Positions 8,692-13,813 of a DNA stretch of 13,813 nt are shown one piece after another (position 1 is the stretch's first letter; every line of letters begins with the position of its first letter). The stretch is taken from contig JAJONP010000050.1 of assembly GCA_021323555.1 (NCBI GenBank), forward strand, positions 1 through 13,813, in the 5' to 3' direction. Source of the stretch: Gammaproteobacteria bacterium. Its GTDB lineage: Bacteria; Pseudomonadota; Gammaproteobacteria; DSM-16500. A program made the translations under genes and the position numbers. Under the pieces are notes generated by a model. The model searched no databases. It was given only the letters and a program-made list of their open reading frames with translations, and was not told the DNA's origin.

Positions 8692-9897
8692 ATGAATACC
8701 ATTGATATTAGCCACACCCAAGAAGTTTATACAGTTAGCCGTTTAAACCGCGATGTGCGTTTATTATTAGAAGAAAATTTTTTTACTCTTTGGGTTGAAG
8801 GGGAAATATCGAATTTTGCAGCACCCCATTCAGGACATTGGTATTTCTCATTGAAAGACGCCACAGCGCAAGTGCGTTGCGCCATGTTTAGGCCCCAGAA
8901 TTCTCGTCTAAATTTTACACCGCAGAATGGTATGCATATGCTTGCTAAAGCACGCGTAAGTTTATACGAAGGCCGAGGTGAGTTTCAGTTATTAATAGAA
9001 CATATGGAAGAAGCAGGCATTGGCCAATTACAAAAAGAATTTGAATTATTAAAAAAACGTTTACTGCAAGCAGGATTATTTGAGGCTGCACATAAAAAAC
9101 CATTACCGGCTTTCCCTAAAACGATCGGTGTTATTACTTCTGCAACAGGCGCTGCAATCCGTGATATTTTGCATGTTCTGAAACGGCGGTTTTCAGCAGC
9201 CTCTATTATTATTTACCCCACACCTGTACAAGGTGAATTAGCAGCACCACAGATTGTGCATGCTATTCAAACAGCCAACCAACGCCAAGAAGTCGATGTG
9301 CTAATTCTCGCCCGCGGGGGTGGTTCGCTTGAGGATTTATGGTCATTCAATGAAGAAAAAGTTGCCTATGCAATTTATGCAAGCGAATTACCTATTATTA
9401 CAGGGGTAGGTCATGAAATTGATTTCACGATTGCAGATTTTGTAGCAGATGTGCGTGCCCCTACGCCTTCTGCAGCGGCTGAATTAATCACGCCTGATAC
9501 AAATGAATTATTATCATCTATCACACAAACACAAAAACATCTTTCGCGTTTAATGACGCAAAGGTTCCAACAATTTCAACAACAGCTTGACTGGTGTTCT
9601 GCTCAACTACAACAACGGCATCCCCAGCATCGTATTCAAACCTTGCAACAACAATTATTATTTCAATTACAAGGATTACAAAATAAAATAACAAACACCC
9701 TACTATTAAGGCAACAATCACTGTCCAATGCTGCCGCTAAATTAGATGCGCTGAGCCCGCTTGCAACTTTAAAACGCGGTTTTTCTATCGCAACGCTCAA
9801 AGACAAAAGCATAGTACATTCCGTTAAGCAAGTCACCCAAGGGGATAAACTTAATCTCCAAGTCGTGGATGGAAACATTGCTTGTACTGTGACATAA
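8692..9897 (+). CDS. xseA: Exodeoxyribonuclease VII large subunit
   Basis: Large, catalytic subunit of exonuclease VII, which with several XseB subunits degrades single-stranded DNA during mismatch repair and damage processing. The 401-residue protein has an N-terminal OB fold (about 12-105, with WVEGEISNF and GHWYFSLKD), then the nuclease domain with TSATGAAIRDIL (Asp158), LARGGGSLEDLW (207-216) and GVGHEIDFTIADFVAD followed by RAPTPSAAAE, a Gln-rich coiled coil (about 275-350), and the C-terminal LKRGFSI segment. Escherichia coli XseA has 456 residues; the difference lies in the shorter coiled coil, and the end looks complete. ATG 8692 has TAGG seven bases upstream. No xseB is seen in the window. 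Its stop is one base from the stop of the opposing ZapB-like gene. Confidence 0.97.
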   Translation: MNTIDISHTQEVYTVSRLNRDVRLLLEENFFTLWVEGEISNFAAPHSGHWYFSLKDATAQVRCAMFRPQNSRLNFTPQNGMHMLAKARVSLYEGRGEFQLLIEHMEEAGIGQLQKEFELLKKRLLQAGLFEAAHKKPLPAFPKTIGVITSATGAAIRDILHVLKRRFSAASIIIYPTPVQGELAAPQIVHAIQTANQRQEVDVLILARGGGSLEDLWSFNEEKVAYAIYASELPIITGVGHEIDFTIADFVADVRAPTPSAAAELITPDTNELLSSITQTQKHLSRLMTQRFQQFQQQLDWCSAQLQQRHPQHRIQTLQQQLLFQLQGLQNKITNTLLLRQQSLSNAAAKLDALSPLATLKRGFSIATLKDKSIVHSVKQVTQGDKLNLQVVDGNIACTVT

Positions 9898-9898
9898 A

Positions 9899-10153
9899 TT
9901 AAATCAGCGAAAACTCTTGAAGCTCTGGCAATTCTTCCAGCGCGCTTGTTTGTCTTAATTTATTTTCTTCGAGAGAATCCACTGAATCTAATAAGGCAAT
10001 TAAATCCTGTAGCCGTTTAGTGTAATTTATTTTTTCCATTTTCAAAGCAGTGTTCTCTTGTTTTAATTGATTTGCTTCCGCACGTAATTCTGCAAGTGTT
10101 GCAAGCAAAGCCATAATTTTTTCTTCTAGCTTCTGTAAAGAATGATCTGTCAT
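9899..10153 (-). CDS. ZapB-like coiled-coil protein (TIGR02449-like)
   Basis: Small cytoplasmic coiled-coil protein of 84 residues. The N-terminal two thirds show heptad-like leucines (LQKLEEKIMALLATLAELRA, then LKQENTALKMEK), as in the TIGR02449 family of ZapB-like proteins that usually precede zapA and are thought to act in Z-ring assembly. The tail (about 60-84) is acidic and Leu-rich. The ATG at 10153 has AAAAGGA with ideal spacing, which decides the start over a longer frame reaching 10216. Here zapA does not follow; the gene instead faces xseA across one base. Family assignment is from sequence pattern only, and short coiled coils are easily over-read. Confidence 0.75.
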   Translation of the reverse strand: MTDHSLQKLEEKIMALLATLAELRAEANQLKQENTALKMEKINYTKRLQDLIALLDSVDSLEENKLRQTSALEELPELQEFSLI

Positions 10154-10186
10154 AAAATATCCTTTTAAAGAGTGAACTATCCATAA

Positions 10187-10489
10187 AAAATAATACGGAA
10201 CCCTATTATTTTTCACAAGGGATTATTTAGACAGAAAGAGAATAAATATAGCGCCAAACTGCCTGGCTGGAGTGCTTTTCTTTTTTCTTTAACTGGACTT
10301 GGAATTATCATAGCAGGCGCGATGGCGCACAGTTACTATAAACACGGCACGTATGATTTTTTTTCTAGCGATCAAAAAATTGCTGCTAAAAAAGCACAAG
10401 CCGCGGAAAAAGCAAAAAATGTTTTTGATTCAATACATGCGCATAAATCAAGAGCAGAACAATTTCCTACCTTCAAACGCAGTAAATGA
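10187..10489 (+). pseudogene. Start-less reading frame for a small one-helix membrane protein, possibly decayed FtsN-like
   Basis: An open plus-strand frame ends at TGA 10487-10489 and reads, from about 10217, a basic stretch (RQKENKYSAKLPGW), a membrane helix (SAFLFSLTGLGIIIAGAMA), then HSYYKHGTYDFFSSDQK and an Ala/Lys-rich helix ending TFKRSK. This N-in, single-helix layout with LPGW before the helix resembles the front of FtsN/SPOR proteins. No ATG, GTG or TTG exists before the helix; the frame opens after a stop at 10184, and the first ATG is at 10322 inside the helix. In the neighbouring frame just upstream one reads TRDYLDRK, like the usual MARDY start of FtsN, which suggests a start-codon loss plus a one-base frameshift. 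No SPOR domain follows. A real short gene with a rare start codon cannot be excluded. The frame fills the 353-base gap between the ZapB-like and glycosyltransferase genes. Confidence 0.5.
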
Positions 10490-10503
10490 TCAATACGTTT
10501 GAA
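10472..10503. repeat. Perfect 8-bp inverted repeat between convergent genes
   Basis: TTCAAACG at 10472-10479 is matched by CGTTTGAA at 10496-10503, with a 16-base loop that contains the TGA of the small plus-strand frame and a TGATCA palindrome. It sits just 3' of the glycosyltransferase stop on the other strand. Position suits a two-way transcription end or mRNA 3' hairpin, but no T-run follows on either strand, so a standard intrinsic terminator is not shown. Confidence 0.5.
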
Positions 10504-10506
10504 CAT

Positions 10507-12027
10507 TTAGGTTGGAATAAAAGCAATAGGCGCATCATTCATATCTCTCTTTAAAACCCTCTGAAAAATAATCTGTATAAAATCAGGCGGTATTTCGATA
10601 ACTCTATAATGCTTCAATCTATTTTTCAGAAAAGGTAAATATATTTTTCGAGTAATAAAAATAGTGTCTTTAGGCAAATTTTTTAAAACTGGCCAAGCTT
10701 TCAGTAATGTGCCTTTTGTTTGGTTTTCCCTATCGCCTATGACACTATTATTTTTTATATCAGGTGGCAAATGCAAATAAAAAGGTATTTTACTTTCCGC
10801 ATCTAATAAAACAAATTTCCATACTGTCCATGGTTTAATTTTTACGGCTTCTGTTTTTAGAGCCATCGTAAAATGCTTAACACTGTTTTTTGAATAGTAC
10901 AGGGGTTGAAGCACTCCAAAATTTAAAAAAAATAAAATAAAAGAAATAATAGCAATGCGCCCTGCCCATTGAGATCGCTTAATAGCAGCAGGACCTGACA
11001 AAATCCAATCGGCTGTTAATAAAATAGCAAAAGGCAGGATAGGTAATACATAATAACTACGGCGTGATCCACTGAATGTGAAAAATAAAAATAATAATGC
11101 TGTTGAATAAATTATCCATTTGGAATTTTTTGATAACACATTCCAACGTACTTTAAGAGAAATTAAAGCGGGGATGAAGAAAAAAGTCCAAGGTAATAAG
11201 TAAATAGGCAAATATAAAAAATATGTGTAAATCGGGTCTTTGTGATCAAACGGATGAAAATACCGCATAATATTTTCCCGATATACTTCATATAAACCAT
11301 TTTCTCTATAATCCTGGGCGCTAAAATGGGTTGACGCCCAAAAAGGTAAAACATAAATAACCAATGCGGGTATTATTCCTATCAATACACGCAGATTGAC
11401 ATGTTTTTTCCAGGTATGCTGGACTACCATGTCAGGAAAAATCGCCAAAATCGCAACCATTGGCCCCACTAATCCTTTACATAAAGCAGTCAATGCAAGA
11501 ATTAAAAAGAAAACAATATAATTAAATAGATTCGTTTCATGTTTCTTGGAAAAATACCATGCAACAGCAAAAAGCGAACCCGCCATGTTAAGCATATCTG
11601 CACTGCTCGTGCGCGCCCAAAAAATAAAATAAAATGTCGTAAGTAACATCCAGCCTGCCAACAAACCCAGTCTTTTATCTTTTAAGCGGGTACCTAAATA
11701 ATACATTGACCCAATGGCAAGCAACCCTGCCAAAGCTGAAGGAATACGAATTGCCCATGTATTTAGATCACCAATGATTATCGCAACTCCTGCGATCAAC
11801 CAATAAGACAGTAATGGTTTATCATAGTAATCATTGCCATCTAATCGCGGGTGCAAAAAATCATGGGAATAAAACATGCCATACACAATGTCGCTCCAGC
11901 GATGTTCTTGTGTCCAAATCTCATGACTGCCTAATAGCGTGAATAACAAAATAACAGCCGCGCAGGGTAAATAGCTCCATTTAGCTTGTTTGCCCCAGAG
12001 TCTATCTGCCCAGGATATTGAATACAT
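10507..12027 (-). CDS. ArnT-like membrane glycosyltransferase (PMT/GT39-83 superfamily)
   Basis: Polytopic inner-membrane glycosyltransferase of 506 residues that should move a sugar from a polyprenyl-phosphate carrier onto a periplasmic acceptor such as lipid A, a glycan or protein. Signs of the ArnT/PMT fold: the first periplasmic loop after helix 1 with acidic residues Glu36 and Glu41 (HEIWTQEHRW), the DGNDYYDKPLLSYW segment (63-76), roughly ten or more hydrophobic helices up to about residue 375, the motif SGSRRSYYVLPILPF (319-333), and a soluble C-terminal part. The ATG at 12027 has AGGG seven bases upstream and is preferred to a longer frame from 12075. It stands alone, divergent from dapA, without arn-operon neighbours, so aminoarabinose as the donor sugar is not established. 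Confidence 0.88.
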   Translation of the reverse strand: MYSISWADRLWGKQAKWSYLPCAAVILLFTLLGSHEIWTQEHRWSDIVYGMFYSHDFLHPRLDGNDYYDKPLLSYWLIAGVAIIIGDLNTWAIRIPSALAGLLAIGSMYYLGTRLKDKRLGLLAGWMLLTTFYFIFWARTSSADMLNMAGSLFAVAWYFSKKHETNLFNYIVFFLILALTALCKGLVGPMVAILAIFPDMVVQHTWKKHVNLRVLIGIIPALVIYVLPFWASTHFSAQDYRENGLYEVYRENIMRYFHPFDHKDPIYTYFLYLPIYLLPWTFFFIPALISLKVRWNVLSKNSKWIIYSTALLFLFFTFSGSRRSYYVLPILPFAILLTADWILSGPAAIKRSQWAGRIAIISFILFFLNFGVLQPLYYSKNSVKHFTMALKTEAVKIKPWTVWKFVLLDAESKIPFYLHLPPDIKNNSVIGDRENQTKGTLLKAWPVLKNLPKDTIFITRKIYLPFLKNRLKHYRVIEIPPDFIQIIFQRVLKRDMNDAPIAFIPT

Positions 12028-12139
12028 GATTTTTCCCTTTTGAAAATAATTGCCCGAAGTATAGCGGCCTTGCACAAAAAAACATAGAAAATAGAGCTAA
12101 TAATGCTACAATCACTTCCTTATTAGAGAGGAAGAAACT
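12028..12139. promoter_or_regulatory. Divergent promoter region of glycosyltransferase and dapA
   Basis: This 112-base gap serves both flanking genes. Toward dapA there is an extended -10, TGCTACAAT (12104-12112), with the start codon 28 bases further on and GAGAGGA as ribosome binding site. Toward the glycosyltransferase, TATACT (minus strand, 12063-12058) is a plausible -10. Good -35 boxes are lacking for both. Confidence 0.5.
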
Positions 12140-13033
12140 ATGTTCACAGGCAGTATGGTCGCACTAGTTACCCCTATGCAGAAAGACGGGGCTATTGATC
12201 AGCACTCACTGCATGATTTAATCGAATGGCATATTGCGTCTGGTACAGATGCGTTGGTTGTCGCAGGTAGCACAGGCGAATCCACCACGCTCACGCGTGA
12301 TGAAAAGTACGATCTTATTGCGAATGTTGTTAAACAAGTTGCAAAACGCATCCCAGTCATTGCAGGCACAGGTACGGCTTCTACTCAACAGACGATAGAA
12401 CTCACGCGCGATGCAAAAAAAGCAGGCGCAGATGCAGCGCTGATTGTCACTCCGTATGTTATTAGACCTTCCCAAAACGGCCTCTATGAACACTATAAAG
12501 CGATTACTGAAGCAGTGACTTTACCCATTATTTTATATAATGTTCCCACACGCACAGCAAGTGATCTTTTACCCGAAACTGTCCAGAAGTTATCTAAAAT
12601 TCAAACTATTATTGGCATCAAAGAAGCCACAGGTAACTTAGATCGCGCCATGCATATTGCACAACTTTGCGGCAAAGATTTCCCTATTTATAGCGGAGAT
12701 GACCCTACCGCGCTTGATTTAATGTTACAGGGTGCAAAAGGCGTAATTTCCGTGACAGCAAATGTTGCACCGCGTAAAATGCATGAGTTTTGCAAAGTGG
12801 CCTTGGCGGGCAATAAAGCACTGGCAGAAAAGCTGCATACGGAATTAATGCCACTGCATAAAAAATTATTCCTGGAAACAAATCCAGTGCCGACTAAATG
12901 GGCATTGCATGAAATGGGGCTTATTCCTCCAGGAATTCGGTTGCCATTGCTGCCATTAGATTCACAATACCATGCAGAATTGCGAGAAGCGCTTTTTGAA
13001 ACAGGCGTACTCCATGGAAAAACAATAATGTAA
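12140..13033 (+). CDS. dapA: 4-hydroxy-tetrahydrodipicolinate synthase (DapA), atypical at position 107
   Basis: Condenses pyruvate with aspartate semialdehyde, the first committed step to diaminopimelate and lysine, hence to peptidoglycan. The 297-residue TIM barrel has the Schiff-base Lys161 in IGIKEATGN, Tyr133 and Arg138 in ILYNVPTRTA, Ser44-Thr45 in GSTGES, and Gly186 in YSGDD. The segment usually reading PYYNRP reads PYVIRP here, so Tyr107, the residue that completes the catalytic relay across the subunit interface in the E. coli enzyme, is Val. Everything else is canonical, including PLHKKLF and LETNPVPTKWALHEMG near the end. A good ribosome binding site AGAGAGGA precedes ATG 12140. 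The BamC-like lipoprotein follows after 15 bases, the common dapA-bamC order. It is most likely a genuine DapA, perhaps with altered kinetics. Confidence 0.96.
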   Translation: MFTGSMVALVTPMQKDGAIDQHSLHDLIEWHIASGTDALVVAGSTGESTTLTRDEKYDLIANVVKQVAKRIPVIAGTGTASTQQTIELTRDAKKAGADAALIVTPYVIRPSQNGLYEHYKAITEAVTLPIILYNVPTRTASDLLPETVQKLSKIQTIIGIKEATGNLDRAMHIAQLCGKDFPIYSGDDPTALDLMLQGAKGVISVTANVAPRKMHEFCKVALAGNKALAEKLHTELMPLHKKLFLETNPVPTKWALHEMGLIPPGIRLPLLPLDSQYHAELREALFETGVLHGKTIM

Positions 13034-13048
13034 ATAAAAAGGTTGCCT

Positions 13049-13306
13049 ATGCGTTCTTTAAAACTATTTTTTCTTATGTTGTCTCTGTTCACACTGACGG
13101 CTTGCTCTTTTCACAGCAATCACAATGTTATTCAAAATCGGGATACGGATTATTTAAAAGCTAAAAGCGTACCGCCTTTAAAAATACCCCCAGGAATTTC
13201 TTCCTCTACAATCACTGCACACTATCCTGTCTCGGAGAGAGAATACCCAAACAGCACCATCCCCGTTGATCTTACACCACCCGAATTGAATACGATGGGT
13301 CAATAG
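13049..13306 (+). CDS. bamC: Short BamC-like outer-membrane lipoprotein
   Basis: Lipoprotein of 85 residues. The signal peptide MRSLKLFFLMLSLFTLTAC has the lipobox LTAC with lipidated Cys19; Ser20 at +2 predicts sorting to the outer membrane. The mature part is proline-rich and without obvious helices: DTDYLKAKSVPPLKIPPGIS and later YPNSTIPVDLTPPEL, which fits the extended N-terminal segment of BamC that lies along BamD in the outer-membrane protein assembly complex. BamC of E. coli is about 344 residues, with two helix-grip domains that are absent here. Position right after dapA supports the identity. The ATG at 13049 has AAGG six bases upstream and beats an in-frame TTG at 13043. The stop is clean, so the short form seems real, though truncation by mutation is possible. 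Confidence 0.75.
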   Translation: MRSLKLFFLMLSLFTLTACSFHSNHNVIQNRDTDYLKAKSVPPLKIPPGISSSTITAHYPVSEREYPNSTIPVDLTPPELNTMGQ

Positions 13307-13315
13307 GGCTATAAT
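13286..13315 (+). promoter_or_regulatory. Promoter of tRNA-Ser
   Basis: TTGAAT (13286-13291) and a perfect TATAAT (13310-13315) are 18 bases apart and place the transcript start a few bases before the tRNA. The -35 lies inside the end of the BamC-like gene. The spacing and position make this the best promoter in the window. Confidence 0.75.
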
Positions 13316-13329
13316 CGCCAAGCTTTACA

Positions 13330-13419
13330 GGAGGGGTACCGAAGCGGTCATAACGGCACCGACTCGAAATCGGATGAGGGGCTAACGCTCCTACGTGGGT
13401 TCGAATCCCACCTCCTCCG
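13330..13419 (+). tRNA. tRNA-Ser (anticodon CGA)
   Basis: A 90-base class II tRNA. Acceptor stem GGAGGGG (13330-13336) pairs with CTCCTCC (13412-13418), discriminator G at 13419. The D arm has CCG/CGG; the anticodon loop CTCGAAA carries CGA, reading UCG serine codons. A long variable arm (GAGGGGCTAACGCTCC) marks it as serine type, and GTGGG-TTCGAAT-CCCAC is the T arm. The 3' CCA is not encoded (CAA follows the discriminator), so CCA must be added by the nucleotidyltransferase. The top pair of the anticodon stem (27-43) is an A-A mismatch; all else pairs. Confidence 0.96.
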
Positions 13420-13446
13420 CAAATTAGCATTAGAGATTAAAACAAT

Positions 13447-13514
13447 ATGAAAGGAAAATTTAGCCATTTTTGAAGAATACACTATCAAAAATATTCGACT
13501 ATGAAAGGCAAAAT
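13447..13514 (+). repeat. Short direct repeat downstream of tRNA-Ser
   Basis: ATGAAAGGAAAATT (13447-13460) recurs as ATGAAAGGCAAAATT-like sequence at 13501, matching 13 of 14 positions over 13501-13514, with a 54-base period. Each copy begins a very short open frame (8 and 18 codons). Similarity does not extend into the flanks. The gap 13420-13574 holds no gene I can support. Confidence 0.4.
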
Positions 13515-13574
13515 TATGAAATTTCCCCTACAATTGATTTTTTTAATACATATTTAGTATTCAGAGGCCATCAC

Positions 13575-13813
13575 ATGCATACTGTAATCACCCAGCAGGA
13601 ATCCGATTGAAAAAGATGCTAAAACGATTTTAAAATCACATTATCAATACTTAATTCGATCATTTTGGATTGGAATTTTGTATACTGTTGTGTCCCTTGT
13701 ATTATGTCCATTCGTAATCGGTATAGCCTTATTAGTTTTGAGTGGCATTTGGTGGATTATTCGTATGGCTAGAGGCTTAAGATCTCTACTATACAATGAA
13801 GCAATTATTAATC
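13575..13813 (+). pseudogene. Small membrane protein (DUF4870/Tic20-like), frameshifted near start, runs off window
   Basis: ATG 13575 has a strong site (AGAGG, seven bases upstream) and reads MHTVITQQESD before TGA at 13608. From 13609, shifted by one base, an open frame of 68 codons runs to the window end: EKDAKTILKSHYQYLIRSFW, then two membrane helices around IGILYTVVSLVL and FVIGIALLVLSGIWWII, and RMARGLRSLLYNEAIIN. The pattern SHY.Y.IR.FWIG...WW..R...GL..L is typical of small DUF4870-like membrane proteins, in which the helices follow a short charged N-terminus. Removing one base near 13606-13608 would give a single continuous protein. Thus I read it as one gene with a +1 frameshift: a mutation, a sequencing error, or less likely recoding. 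Function of the family is unknown, and the 3' end is missing. Confidence 0.6.

Noticed and set aside
9521..9878. Minus-strand hydrophobic open frames opposite the xseA coiled coil
   Set aside because: They arise as the complement of Gln-rich repeats (CAA gives TTG), producing artificial Leu/Val-rich sequence.
12688..13092. 134-codon minus-strand frame opposite the dapA end
   Set aside because: The opposite strand encodes a complete canonical DapA C-terminus; the antisense product is Ser/Asn/Cys-rich without family resemblance.
13541..13561. AATAC/GTATT hairpin as terminator after tRNA-Ser
   Set aside because: Five A-T-rich pairs, with the T-run before rather than after the stem on the plus strand.

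Overview
The window looks like a chromosomal stretch from an AT-rich gammaproteobacterium, most likely a Legionellales/Coxiella-type (host-associated) lineage. This is inferred from the style of the core proteins (GuaB starts MLR like enteric GuaB; DapA, XseA and GuaA are gammaproteobacterial in type), from a soluble PAS-HisKA-HATPase-receiver kinase of a kind common in Legionella and Coxiella relatives, from a large unrecognised orphan gene, and from several decayed genes. No species can be named from the sequence alone.

Left part (1-3895), minus strand: a short non-coding flank carries the core of a widespread dispersed repeat. It is followed by a hybrid histidine kinase and, 26 bp upstream of it, a long AT-rich orphan gene of unknown function. 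The two probably form one transcript, orphan gene first. The kinase appears to have lost the stretch that normally joins its PAS domain to its histidine-phosphotransfer helix.

Middle part (3896-8256), minus strand: a tightly packed operon in the order guaB, guaA, tadA, L,D-transpeptidase. guaB and guaA convert IMP to XMP to GMP, tadA edits tRNA adenosine to inosine, and the last gene is an exported peptidoglycan cross-linking enzyme. Junctions are abutting or overlapping, and one promoter with a clear -10 box lies in front of guaB. Upstream of that promoter is the wreck of a BrnT/BrnA toxin-antitoxin module, in which a toxin N-terminus is joined out of frame to an antitoxin lacking its N-terminus.

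Right part (8692-13813): xseA (plus) converges, one base apart, on a small coiled-coil ZapB-like gene (minus). Next comes a plus-strand reading frame for a small one-helix membrane protein without any standard start codon, perhaps a decayed FtsN-like gene. It ends in an 8-bp inverted repeat facing an ArnT-like membrane glycosyltransferase (minus). From a divergent promoter region runs dapA followed by a very short BamC-like lipoprotein, then tRNA-Ser(CGA), and finally a small membrane-protein gene that is frameshifted near its start and runs off the window.

I see no CRISPR array, complete insertion sequence, prophage or obvious new multi-gene system. The most interesting items are the orphan gene beside a shortened kinase, the DapA whose conserved Tyr107 is replaced by Val, the miniature BamC, and a cluster of small deletions and frameshifts that suggests ongoing gene decay.
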